This document shows positions 36,052 through 51,100 of a stretch of DNA of 64,000 bases, piece by piece. The position numbers and the translations under genes are program-made. The stretch is from Paragordius varius (Eukaryota; Nematomorpha). Within the stretch, counting starts at the first letter, position 1; each line of letters starts with the position of its first letter. Location of the stretch: contig OZ176057.1 in the NCBI GenBank assembly GCA_964247055.1, positions 5,952,001-6,016,000 on the forward strand. Reading direction: 5' to 3'. Under the pieces are notes generated by a model. It was given only the letters and a program-made list of their open reading frames with translations. It made no database searches and was not told the DNA's origin.

Positions 36052-37787
36052 TCTTTTATAACATTATGTATTTTTTTATTAAATTAAAAGGTTTTTTCTT
36101 TATTTTTAGTTTTTTTTTACTTTTTTAAATATAACTAATTATTTACTAAATTTTATTATTTTTTTTCCTATTAAATATATATACATTATATTTTATTAAA
36201 TTAAAATCATTTTTTTTTATTTTTTTTTAATTAATTTTTTTAAACTTTTTTTATAAAAATTAATATTTTAGAATTAATTTAAATATTTTTAATTTTTATT
36301 TTTGTTGCATATTTATAAAAAATCATAATTATCTTAAACTTTTTTTTTCTGAAAATATTTTTTTAAAAAAAAAAATTAATATTTTAGAAAATTATCAACC
36401 AAAATCAGATATTTTAACTTATATAACATTATATTTTTTTTTTTTAAATTAAAATCATTTTTTAATTTTTTTTAATTTTTTTTTAAACATTTTTAAATTT
36501 TTTTTTAAATTTATAATTTTAGAAAATCATAATTATCTTTAACTTTTTTTTTCTGAAAATCTTTTTTTTTAAATTAAAAAAATTTTAAAAATCATATTTT
36601 TATACATTTTTTCACAATTTTTAATTTTTTCTGAAAATATTTTTTTAAAAAAAAATTAAAATTTTAGAAAATTATCAACCAGCCTCAGATGTGTGGTCAA
36701 GCGGAATTTTACTTTTTATATTATTGGGCGGGAATATTCCATTCATTGGGACGAAAGATATGATTCTTAAACAAATCTCCAATGGACAACTCAAAGTTTA
36801 TTTAATTTTTTTTAATTTTTTTTTAAAAAAAAGTTTTTAATTATAAAAAAAGTTTTTAATTAATGAAAAAAAAGTTTTTAAATATTTTAAGTAAAATTTA
36901 TAAATATAATATGTTAATAAAATGAAATTTTTATATATAATGCGTTATTTTAAATTATTTTTTAAAATTTTTTTTAAAAAAGTTTTTTTTTATAAAATAA
37001 AAGGTTTATTTTTATAATTTTTATATAGTTATATATATATATATATATATATAATGTTACGAAAATTGAATTAAATATATATTATCCATTTGCATTTATA
37101 TAAATTATTTAAGTTATTTTTAATTGTTTTTTTAATAAAAAAATTTATTCAATGAAAAAAAAGTATTTAATGATTTTTAATAAAATATAATGTATATATA
37201 TATATTGTAAGAAAATTGAAATTTTAAATATATATTATTATGCGTTTATTTTAATTATATTTATTATTTTTTTTTAAAAAAATATATGAATATATTTTAT
37301 TAATCTAATTATTTTTACACAAATTTAAAATAAAACTATTTACCTGTATTTCTAAAACAAAATTCACAGTAACGTATGGCATGAAAAAAAGGGCATCTAT
37401 AATTAAATCAACAAAATTAATGTTAAACAATTCAAAAAAAAGTTGTTTAATTTTAACCAATTGTCGTTTTTTATTATACATTAAAATAAAAAATAAATAT
37501 CTATTTTAATTTAAAACCATAGATATATATATATATATATATATAATATTTAAAAACAAAATAAAATATTTCTGGAAATTTCTTTATAAATATGTTATTT
37601 TTTGAACTAAAATAATAAATAAATTTTTATTCAAAAACAAAATAAAATTATATAAAATCTATCTTAATTTAAAAACGAAATAAAAATAAACATTTTTCGG
37701 AAATCTTTTTTTTGTTATAGATATATTTAAATTTTCTAAATTAAAATTTAAAAACAAAAACAAAATAAATTTTTTATATGAAAAAAC

Positions 37788-37840
<53 letters not shown>

Positions 37841-38088
37841 CCATTTACACTTCAAATTCACCCTCTAACAAATCAAATTCACCCTAAAAATAAATTATGT
37901 GTTTTCAAACTAATATAACTCATTATTAATATGGAATATATCTTTATGGTATAGTTTATTTTAATTTAATACAAAATTTTATTTTTTAAAATATATAAAA
38001 TTATAGGTAATTTTTAATCTGAAAAAACATATAATCTATTTGAGGGTGAATTTGAACGGTTCAAGGGTGAATTTTAAATTGAAAATGG

Positions 38089-38119
<31 letters not shown>

Positions 38120-40101
38120 ACAAAAAATAAAATAAAATTTTTTTATAAAAATATTTTTATCAGATGAAACCAAAACAATGGTGTAACATATCGGATTGTG
38201 CAAAAGATTTATTACTGAAATTGTTGGAACCCGATCCAAAATTCCGAATAACCGCAAGAAAAGCTTTACAGCACCCTTGGATAGCTGTATTTTCAAAAAA
38301 AATTGAATTTTTATTGAATTTTAAAAAATTTTGAAATTTAAAAATTTTTAGTTTTTATTTCAAATTTTTAGTTTTTATTTATAAAATATTTAAACATAAG
38401 AATTTCGTTAAAATATTAAAATATTATATATATTAAAAATTTCGGAATATAAATTTAAAAAGTCTAGTAAAAAAAGCTTTACTTTACCCCTTGATAGTTG
38501 CATATTTGGAATTATAAAATTTTGAAAAAAATTTTTTTTAAACTTTTTAATTTTTATTAAACTTATTTAGATATTATTTAAACATATCAGAATTTCGAAA
38601 TATAAATATTTAAATATATATATATATATATAAAATAATTTAAATAGTTTAAAATAGTTTGAAAAAATGTGCTTTACTTCACCCCCTGGATAGCTGTGTT
38701 TTCAATTTAAGAATTTTTAAGTTTTTTTTGAAATTTTTTTTTTAATTTTTATTAATAAACTTATTTAGATATTATTTAAACGCAAGAATTTCGGATATAA
38801 ATTATATATACAAATTTGAAAAAGTTTATAAAAGTTTGAAAAAAAGCCTTACTTCACCCCTGGATAGCTGTATGTTTTCAAAAAAAATTAAAATTTTGAA
38901 AAATTTTTGAAAAAAAAATTTTTTTAGTTTTTATTAATAAACTTATTTAGAAATTAATTAAATATAAGAAGTTCGTAAAAATATTAAAAAATATATATAT
39001 ATATATATAAATTTAAAAGTCTAGTAAAAAAAGCTTTAATATACCACTGGATAGATGTATTTTTGAAAAAATTTAAAATTTATAAGAATTTTGAAAAAAA
39101 TTAATTTTTATTAATAAACTTATTTAATTAATTATCATATATATATAAAGATTTAAAAAGTTTAAAATAGTTTTAAAAATGTGTTTTACTTCATCCCTGG
39201 ATAGCTGTATTTTCAAAAAAAAATTAAATTTTGAAAAATTTTGAAAAAAATTGATATTTTTTTTAAATTAAACTTAATTAAAAATTAATTAAATACGATA
39301 ATTCGGAATATAAATTTGAAAAAGTTTATAAAAATTTAAATAGCATAAAATAGTTTGAAAAAATGGTTTAATATACCCCTGGATAGGTGTATTTTCAAAA
39401 AAATTTAAAATTGTGAAAAAAAAATTTTTTCGACTTTTTAATTTTTATTAATAAACTTTTGTAGAAATTAATTAAATATAAGAATTTCGGAATATAAATA
39501 TTAAAATATCATTAGATATAAAAATTTAAAAAATTTAAAAAGTCCAGCAAAAAAAGTTTTAATATACCTCTGGATAGTTGTATTTTCAAAAAAAATTTAA
39601 AATTTTTTTTTAATTTCTAAGAATTTTAATTAATAAACTTATTTAGATATTATTTAAACATAAGAAATTCGGAATATAAATATTAAACATTAGATATAAA
39701 ATTTAAAACGTTTAAAATAGTTTGAAAAAAGCATTACTCACCCGCTGGATAGCTGTATATTTGGAATATTTTTAAGAATTTTGATTTTTTTTAACTTTTA
39801 TTAATAAACTTATTTAGAGATTAAACATACGAATTTCGGAATATAAATATTAAAATATCATTAGATATAAAAATTTAGAAAATTTAAAATATTTTAAAAA
39901 TACTTCACCTGCTGGATAGCTGTATATTTAAAAAAAAATTAAATTTTTAAAAAAATTTTTAATTTTTAGTTTTTATTGATAAACTTAATTAGAAATTAAT
40001 TAAATACGAAAATTTCGGAATATAAATATTTAAATATCATCAGAAAATAGTTTACTCAATTAATAAAGTTAAGATTTAAATTTAAGGAATATATATATAA
40101 A

Positions 40102-40148
<47 letters not shown>

Positions 40149-40184
40149 CAAGTTAAAAAAAATTGATTATAAATTATGAATAAA

Positions 40185-40215
<31 letters not shown>

Positions 40216-42069
40216 ATGATTTTATAGGAACGCGATATATATGCTCAAAAAGTGCATTTACACGAAACCGTTGAGGAGATGAATAAATTTAATTTACGCC
40301 GAAAACTTAAAGTACATTTTTTTTCTAAAAAAAAACATAATTTGTTTTAAATTAAATTTTATTTTTTTTTTCTTATTATAGATTTTTTTGATTATAATTT
40401 AAAATGCTTTTAAAATATATCATGAGAATTAAAATTATACAAAGATGACATAGTTGACAAATATTTTTTGTTTCAAAAGACAACTCATAGTTTTCAAATC
40501 TTTATTTTTTAACTATAACTTATTGTTTTAAACACTAAAGTATCAAATAAAGATGGATATCAGTAACAAAATCAATTACATTTTTTAGATTTTATAATTT
40601 ATTTTTAATGAAATAATTTAAGGTTTTAAAAAATATGTAGGGGGGGATTATCTTATAGAAAAAATGTTTCTTTATATTTTTAAGTTTTGTCCGTATAATT
40701 TCATTTTTTTACTGTAATTTAAATTGTTTTGTTAATTATATACAATAGTTTTTAAAATATACAATGAGAAATTTTACGACCAAAACGTTAAAAGTTATAA
40801 AGACAAATTTGTTTTTTAAGACATGCCCCCTATTTTTTTACACCTTTTTTTGCCATAATTATTTAAATATAAAATGTAAACTACATAAATTATTGTTTTA
40901 TTAATTTACATTTCTATTATATATATTACAGTTTGAAACTATGAGAGTTATATTAAAAAAAATTCAGTTTTATAAGTATGGAGTCCTTTGTCTTTTGAAC
41001 AAAAAAATATTTTAAATTTTATTTTTACGTTTTAAACTGTTTTTTATTGGTATTTTATTCAAATTTAAAAAATTTAAAGTATTTACAATATAAAATTTTT
41101 ATTTTTATTCTATTATTTATTTTAAAGGTAATTTATATTGAATTTTTTTATTTTTTTAGCAAAATAATGCACAAACCAATCTATTCAACTCATCTTCACT
41201 CAATATGAATAATAATTATAATTTCCCCACCCTTCCTGGTTTAATGGGTGACAAGAATCTTAATAATCTACCATCTATTTTATGCAATGGACAACAATTT
41301 TATAATGCTCGATTAGCATTATTCTATGGCGATGACCCTAATGATTGCAGCTCCAACAGTCTCATAAAGACACGAATAGATGAAGAAAGCTATTATTCAA
41401 GTATTTTAAGAAAACTTAAATTTTGATTTTTTTAAAAATAAGGGGGGAGTGTTTTCGTAAAATTAAGATGAATTTATTATTAAAATTTGAAATTATTATC
41501 AAAAAATTGAAATTGTTAAAAAAAATTTTATATATATATATATATAAATACTTTGATAAATAAGATTTTAATTTTTTCAAAAATAATGGAGGAGTTTTCG
41601 TAAGATTAAGATTAATGTGTTGCAAAAATTGAATGTATCATTAAAATTATTTGAAATTGTTAATAAAAAAATTATATATATAAATATATATATTAATACT
41701 TGATAAATAAGATTTTTTTCCATCTAAATCCTATATATGATTGAGATTGTTCTGAGTATATTATCAATTTTCATTTCTATTCCGTTTTTTTTCGGAAAAA
41801 TTCAATAATAAAGTAATAAATAAGAAAATTTTTATTTTTAAAAGTTGTTTATTATCTTTTAATTTTTTATTTTTAGACATTAATATATAAAAATCTTTAA
41901 TTTTTTCATATTTTTCTTAAAAGAATATATTTCAGTAAAAATTGAAATTATACGGACAAAACCTAAAAATATAAAGACAAATGTTTTTTTATCTAAAAGA
42001 CAACCCCATACTATTTTAAAATTCATTTTTATAAAGATAATCATTGTTTTAAACTGCAAAGTATTAAAT

Positions 42070-42106
<37 letters not shown>

Positions 42107-45100
42107 TAAAACAATCAATTATATATTTTATAAAAAGTAATGATATAATTTATATGAGAAAAATTAAGCTTTTTAAAAAGTATGGGGTTGTCTTTTAGAT
42201 AAAAATATTTGTTTTTATATATTTAATCAAAAAAAATTATTATTTGTGTTTTCTTTTTAGATGCCAGTGTACGAGGAAGTTTGGGTAAAATTGAACCCTT
42301 AAAATTAACAATTTTACGGACGACGACAGAAATTAATAATATTACAACCAATGATAAAATTGATGATAATATATATAATAATGCCATTTTAAGTACCACA
42401 GAACAAAGCCCATTCATATTAGGAATTAAGCCTGAAACTACTATGTCAAAAAATTTAAACAAGTTTGTTCTCGTTTTTTTATGTTTTTTAGGTAAAATTT
42501 TAGTTTAAGTTTAAAGTTTATTTGATGATATACCATTTACAGTTCAAATTCACCCTTGAACAATTTAAATTCACCCTTGAACAATTCAAATTTACCCTAC
42601 AAAATAAATTATGTGTTTTCGGACAGCTAATATAACTTGTTATTAATATAAAATATTTTGTGGCATAGTTTATTATTTTGATAATATTTTAATTTGAAAC
42701 AAAATTTTATTTTTCAAAAAAATATAAACATAGGTAATTTTTAAGCTTAAAAAACATATTATTAATTGTAGGTGAATATTTGAATTGTTCAAAGGTAAAA
42801 AATTATTTGAGGGGGAATAAATTATAAATGGTATATAGTAAATACTAGTATATTTTACAGTGGAAATTGAAAATATAGGATGAATTTATATATGATTTTT
42901 TATAAAAAAAGGTAAAATGCATCTTTAATTCTGATTTTTTTTAAAAAATTTAACTTAATTTTTTATTTATACTTATTTTGTTCTGTTTTTTAACTTATTA
43001 TATTTTTAAAGTTTAATACAGTTAAATAATGAAAATGTACAGAAATGTAAAAATTTACACAAAGACAAAAACTTATTTAAAGACAACCCCATACTTTTTA
43101 AACCCAATTTTTTTTTCAATAAACAATGTATATTATTTAGAATTGAATTTATTAATAATATACGCCTCTATTTCCTTTTTTCTAAGATTAGTTTAAAATT
43201 ATGGTTAACTTTTTTTTTAAAATATAGTATATAATGTTGTCTTTAAATATAATATTTGTCTATATATTTTCAGTAAAAACTGAAAATATACGGACAAAAT
43301 GTAAAAATATAAAAAACTGTTTTTTTTTCAAAAGACAACTATATTTTTTAAACCCTTACTTATTTCAATATAACTCATTGTTTTAAATGGCAAAGTTTAA
43401 AATAGAATATATTACCAACACAATCAATTTTATATTTTACAATTGTAACGAAAAAGTTTTATTAGAAAAATGAAGGATTTAAAAATTATGGGGGGTGTCT
43501 TTTAGATAAAAATATTTTGTCTTTTTGTCCGTAGTATAATTTCAATTTTAACCTGTATTTTTGTTACATTTTACCCGTAAAAATCTTTTTTGGGCCGTTT
43601 TTTATATGTAGTTATTCAACAATTTCAATTTTAAAATTGTAATTGAATAGCTTATATGAGAAAAATTAAGGTTTTAAAAAATATGGAGCTGTCTTTTAGA
43701 TAAAAATATTTGTCTTTTACCTTTTGTCCATAGTATTATTTCAATTTTTACCTCTGTCTTGTTGTTACATTTTACCCGTATTTTTTTTAAATCTATTTTT
43801 TTAATATGTAGTTATTCAACAATTTCAATTTAATATTTTACAATTATTGTAATTAAATAGCTTATATATGAAAAAAATTAAGGTTTTAAAAAGTATGGGG
43901 GGTCTCTTTTAGATAAAAATATTTGTCTTTTGTCCATAGAATTTCAATTTTTACCTGTTTTGTTACATTTTGCCCTTAAATCTATTTTTTTGGGTTTTTT
44001 TTATAGCTCTTCAATATATTCAACAATTCCATTAAAAACAAATTCAAAATCAATCGAAAATATAAACCAAGAAGGAAATAATTCCAATGATGATACAATC
44101 CTAATATATACGCAAAATTTACAAAACCTACATCAAAATCATTTACCCGCCAGGAATAATTCCTTTATTCCCCCTCAAAGCCCATTTAAATGCGCCCTCT
44201 CTCAAAATAGTTTTGAAACTTTAAATGACATAAGTAATAATGTATCGAATAGCATTTTAAAACCTGAGGCGAAAATTGAAAAATTGATTATACCAAATAC
44301 CCTTGATAATGGTTTTAATACAACCATATCAACTTATTATTCACCCCTGTATTCTGAGGTAAATTTTTTATTTTTTCATAAATTTTTGGTTTTATGAAAT
44401 ATTTTATAAAAAATGAATTTTATTAAAAAAAAATTATCAATAATTTCCTTTTCATAATTCATAAATACATTAATTTTTTTTACAATGATTTTTTGACGAA
44501 AATGTTTTATAACTTAAGCTAAAATCACCCCTGTATTCTGAGGTAAATTTTTCATAAATTTTTGATTTTATAAATTATGAAAAATTTTATAAAAAATGGA
44601 TTTTATTCATAAAAAAAATTTGCATTACAATAATTTCCTTTTCATAATTATTCATAAATAAGATTTTTTTACATTGATTTTTTGAGGCAAATATTTTATT
44701 ACTTACTTAAGCTAAAATCACCCCTGTATTCTGAGGTGAAAATTTTATTTATTCAATTTTTTTTAATTTATGAAAAATTTAAAAAAAAATGGATTTTATT
44801 CATTTAAAAAAATCGCATTACAATATTCCTTTTTCATAATTCATAAATAAGATTTTTTTAACATTGATTTTTTAACGAAAATGTTTTATAAGCTAAAATC
44901 ACCCCTGTATTCTGAGGTGAAAATTTTATTTTTTTATGAAAAATTTTATAAAAAATGGATTTTAAAAAAAAAATGGTATTACAATAATCTCCTTTTTCAT
45001 AATTATTCATAAATACATTAATTTTTTTACAAAAATTTTTTATTATTTGAACTAAAACACTAAAATTTAGACTTTAGATATTTGCCTAAATCAATAAAAT

Positions 45101-48100
45101 CAATGACCGATATCAAAACTTAACACTTAGATTTTATAAAGCTAGGTCTCAAATTATGGACAAAACAATTACAAGAAACGTTTCTTTTGTTGGAATTGAA
45201 CATATACTGTCATATATATCCTTTATTTTATCAAAAATTTATTTTTTTACTTTTTCGTTAAATGGCGGTAAAAATATTTGGTAAAGAATAAAAAAAACAA
45301 TAGATAGCTCTATGGTTTTAACAATATCATATTCTTGAAAAAAAGTTTAAAATAGAGCTCTTGTTTTTTCCATTCTTTACCAAATATTTTTATACATACC
45401 CATTTAACGTAAAAAATAAATAAATTTTTGATAAAACAAAGGATACATAAATTGTATTTAGCGTTTGTTTATATATATCAATTCAAATTCACCCTTGAAC
45501 AATTGGAATTCACCCTCGAACAATTCAAATTCAACTTTGAACAATTCAAATTCACCCTAAAAATAAATTATGTGTTTTCGAACTAATATAACTCATTATT
45601 AATATGAAATATATGTTTATATTATAGTTTATATTTTTTTCAGTATTATTTTAATTTAAAACAAATTTTTATATATTTGTCAAAAATATATAAAAATATT
45701 GGTAATTTTTCATCTTAAAAAACATATATTTTATTTGAGGGTGAATTTGAATTGTTCAAGGGTGAATTTGAATTGTAAATGGTATATATATAATATATGG
45801 AAAAATCGATTTTTTTAGAACCATATCATAATTCTTGAAATATCAGGGTATACTCAATAACGCGTGTCTGATGTCTTTTTTTTGCAGTTAGAGCGTATTT
45901 AACATCAATTTTTAGTTCCTCAAGATAGATTTTGTGTAATTATTTTGTGAAAGGTTAACGAAAGACTAATTTATTATAATATTGCATCTTTTTTTGAACA
46001 TATAATTATCTTTTCTTTCCTAAAACCAGCTTAGATTTTTTTTTGGTTGATTTTGAATTTTATAAGATTACCAATAGGATTGTTTTTAAAGATCATCGAA
46101 AATATTATTGAAAGTATTTTTAATAGAGGTTTGTTTTGAAAGATGATTCCATTTCCCATTCGTTTTCCATTCATAATAAGAATCAGTCGTATGTATGTAT
46201 ATTTTTGCATTCATTTTGAAACTTTATTATTAGATTGTTGTTTTATTATGCGGGCCCATTTTCTATTGCATAAAATGAAATAATTCTCTTTAAGAATATA
46301 TATAAATTTTTTAATCAAAATAATTAATTTCTTAAATTTTGAGGTATTAAAAAAATGGTTTTTTAATATTTTTCGGAAATAATCACTTTATAGTCTGTCT
46401 TTTTAAATGATTATTAATTTGCCAAAAAAATTTATTTCATTTATATCTATATGGAAATGTTTGCTAAAATGTGTTTTAGAGGTAAAAAGAATTTCTAACC
46501 CTTTGATTTACTTTTCAACTTTTTAATAATGATAAATAGTTTTTTTAAAAAAAATTGTAAATTAAATAAAAATTTTTTATAAAAACCAATACTTATTGAT
46601 ATATTATATAAAATGTAGATATCTTGATCTTTAAAATTTTGTAATTTAATTATTTTTGCTATTTTCATCACAAAAGTTAATTATTATTAATTGCATTAAA
46701 TTGTGCTATATCTTAATTAATCCGCAGTTATATTTTATTTTTTAGATTTTTTTATTCTGAAAATTTTAAAGATATTATTTTTATCTGATTATTTATATGA
46801 ATTTAGGTATTTCATATTTAAAATAGATATTTTGTTAAAATATATATATATATATATATTCATATATATATTATGTTTAATTGTGGAAATTAATTGATAA
46901 TTTTATTTATAATTTTTTATATTTTTAAAATAATTTATTTTCTCAATTTTATATAAAATTTTATTGAATAATTGGAATGATGGAATTTAAAATAACTTGT
47001 ATAAAAAATTTTTTAAAAATATTTTTAAAACTAAAATTGATATTTTTATTAATACTTTGTTATGCAAAACTTTTTATGGGATATATTTTTGGCAAAGTAT
47101 TTCATGTTTTTTTAATTTAAATATCAAAAATTTTTCATTTTTTATTTTAATTAATTAAAATTAATATTCTATCTTGTTTTAAATCTGAGTTTTTAAGATT
47201 AAATTTTTTTAATTTATCTTGAATTTTAATTTTTTTTATAAATAATGCAATTCGTTAAAAAGTATTGTTCTGAACCGGCACATATATATATCTTAAATGT
47301 GGTTTTTAAATATTTTTTATTGGAAATTGGAAAATTGCCTAATATAGTTAATGTAATACATATTTTCAGGTTAATTATTTTTAAACGCTTTTATATGTTA
47401 ACATTTAATCAAATCATAATCTAAGGAATAATTTGGATTAATACATGCAGTAAAGTTGATTTTATACGGACATAAGGTAATAATATATAAACAAACATTG
47501 TTTTTTAAAAGGAAACCTACCCATGCATTTTATATCTTAACATTTTTTTGAATATTAATTAATTATTGTTTAAAATTGCAAAGTATATAAAATAGACATG
47601 TGAATTGGTAACACACAATCAAATCAAAAAAAATTTCTTTATATTTTTACATTCTGTCCGTATAATTTCAATTTTTAGTGTATACTTTTCATATAATATA
47701 TTTAAAGTTATTGTAAAATAATTTCCTCTCCGTCTAAGAGTTCAGCTAAAGAAACCAGATTATATATTTGGCCCCAATAGTAAAAATAATTTTAAAGAAC
47801 ATATATATTTAATAGCTCTTGAAAAAATACTGCAAACATTTTTGAATTGATTTGATAAATTTTAAAATAATGAACAAAAAAACTCGAAAATATTAAATTT
47901 ATTAAATTAAATTTTTGCTTTTGTCATATCATTTGGAAAAAAAACGTATTTGATGATGAGAGATTTTTTTAAGCGTTGAAAATTCACATATTGTAACCAC
48001 TTTTATCTATAAATTAATTATAAGTAATGACTTGTTGTTTAATACAAATTTTCAATTTTATTTATTGGTTTTATCTGAATTAATTTAAATACAATAATTG

Positions 48101-51100
48101 AGTCTCCAATATAGCCATCGGTTGGTAACTTTCCAATTCAAACATCCTAATTAATCCATATGACATGCGTTTTTAATTAAAAAATTGTTTTTTGAGACTA
48201 TTTATTGTACAATATTTTTATAATAAATATTTTATATTATATAAAATTTTTACTATTTTTTTTATCCACAAGATTATATATATAACGACAAAAATCTTTT
48301 ATATTAAAATCTAAGTATGTCTCTTGGGAAATTAATCCTTATATTTTAAGGTAGCCTATGCACAATAGTTTATATAAGTCGTAATTTAGATTATAACTAT
48401 TACTTTTTATTCTAAAAAAAGCTCTGAAAAATTTTTTTGAAATAACTTTTCATTTTTTTTGTAAATTTTCAACTTTGTTTCTCTTATTTTATTTACAAAA
48501 GTTTATTTAGGATTCTTCATATTCCTTATAAAAATCGTAGAGTTTTTCATTATATATATATATATATATATCAAGTCAAAAAATCTTTAGGTTTTTTATT
48601 TACAAAATAAAACAGTTAAAGTCCTTGTATTTTTTTAGTTATCTTGATTGGAAACTTTTTTTTATTATATATATTATCTATTTTGTGAAAAAAGATGTCT
48701 CATTTAAAATATATTACACTATAAACCATTAAGCTTATATATAAAGACACATTAATGCTCTTTTTGGAATGAAAAATCCAATTTTTTTTATTATATTAAC
48801 TTTTATAAATACATTCCTTAATATAAAAAATATTGGAAAAATTTAACATATTATATAAAAAAAATTAATCAAGCATTAATAACTAACTACTCTACTAGTA
48901 ATTATCATTTTAATAAGATTTATATAATTTAAAAAAAAAATTTTTTTATAAAAAACTTTTTTTTTTATAAAAATATTTTTTTTAGCAGCCATACTGGGAA
49001 AATGATTCTGAAATTCCATTTTTAAATCAACCAAAATTCTCAGAAACTCGTATTCTACCAATTATATCTGAGGTATTTAAATTTAAAATAATTTTTAAAA
49101 TTTTGAACATTTTTTTAACTAAAAAATTTATTTAAAAATATGTTACTATTATAAAAATTTGAATAAATTGAAATTTCAATTTAAACGACAAAGTTCAATA
49201 TATTCATCTGTATTTTAAAAAATCCAATATTTTTATTTTTTGTGTTTCCGAAAAAACCTCAGGAATTTTGCCTTAAAATTTTTGAATTATTTAAATTTAA
49301 TATTTATATAGAGCGAAAGAAATGTAAAATTATATATATGTTTTTGGTTTAAATCTCAGCTTTTAGAGTGGTAAATTTTATTTATTTATTTAAATTTTAA
49401 ATCTTATTATTCATTCCAAAATATACAGTAAAAATTGAAATCTTACGGAAGGAAAAAACGTAAAAATATAAAGACAAATATTTTTTTTTAAAAAACAACC
49501 ATATTTTTAAATAATGATTTTTTCAATATAAATCCTTGTTTTAAACTGCAAAATGTAAAATACGGAATATATTACTAACACAATCAATATATTTTATAAT
49601 TGTAATTAAATAGCTTTTATAGGAAAAAATACAGTTTTAAAAAGTATGGTTGGTTGTTTTTAAAAAAAAAATATTTGTCTTTATAATTTTATAACCTTTT
49701 ATCCGTAGTATAATTTCGATTTTTACTGTATAACTCTATTTCACACTTTGTCCCTTAAAAAATGGGTTATAAATTTTAAAATCAAAATTTAAAAATTATA
49801 TGGTAATAAAAATATTTGTCTTTATATTTTTACACGTTTTGTTTGTAGTATAATTTCAATTTTTACTGTATATCACTATTTCCTACTTTTTAAAAGATGA
49901 GTTATATATTTTAAAATCAAAATTTAAAAAGTATATGGTTGTATGTTAAATAAAAATATTTGTCTTTTTATTTTTACACGTTTGTCTGTATAATTTCAAT
50001 TTCCTAGTCTAAATTATTTTAAAAAATCTTCATAACCCTTGTAAAAAATATGAAATATAAATGTTTTTCTCTTATTTTAGTTCATTATTTATGTAATTTT
50101 AAAATCAAAAATTAAAAAAACTACATAGTTTAAAAAATTTAACTAATATTAAATAGGTTCTAAGAAATAATAGGCCATCTCTTTATATTGTTATAACACA
50201 TACTTTTTCCTAGGTTCTATTCTTTGTTAAAATATATCCCGAGTAAAAATGTGTTAATTAAATCCAATATTAAAAAAGTAATTATATATATATATATATG
50301 TTGAAAAAAAATTAATTATCTTTTTTTTGCACACAGATTATTGATTCATTACGGAATTCGCGGGAGATTATTGGTTCTTCAAGGATTTGTCAGGAATTTT
50401 GGTCAATTATCGCGACACCTCATATAAATGTATTAAATAATATATATTGGTGACAAATTGTGGTAAAAATATAAAGACAATATTTTTTTTTCAAAAGAAC
50501 ATCAAATTTAATAAACTACCTTAATTTATCCATATAAAAACCATTTATAGTTACAATTGTAATATGTAATTGATTGTGATAATAATTATCTATCTAATTT
50601 ATATTTTTCGGTTCAAAATAATGTGTTTTTTCCAAAAAATATTAAGATTTATAAAGTATGGGTGGCTGTCTTTTGGAAAAAAATATTGTCTTTGTATATT
50701 TACTACGTTTTGTCACCATTTACTTTTTACTGTAGTTCTATATATTTTTATATTAAAAACCAAATATTATAATTATTATTGATTATATAAGTCATATAAT
50801 TGGTTTATAGAGAGAAAAATTTAATTCGCTTTTTCAAAATGCAGATAATTATAAAAAACGAAAATATATAGGTTTAGAACTTTTTCAAATTTTTAACAAT
50901 TATAAATCAATTAACCAATTATTAGACTTCCTTAATGCTTTTTCTAAGCTATATTTTTATATTTTAATTCCTCCTATATACCATTTACAATTATTCACCC
51001 TAAAATAAATTATGAAATTTCAGTCTAATATAACTCATCATTAAAATTAAATATAATATATTTTTATGGCAAAGTTTATTATTATTTTTTCAGTTTTATA

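Noticed and set aside
37659-38296. Minus-strand ORFs with YIYIYI runs
   Set aside because: They read through (TA)n tracts and lie antisense to CASK exon 7 and intron 6.
43930-44006. Upstream extension of the exon 11 ORF ([14 protein letters not shown]...)
   Set aside because: It lies in a CAGT-element right arm and polypyrimidine tract before a clear acceptor; the coding part starts at 44007.
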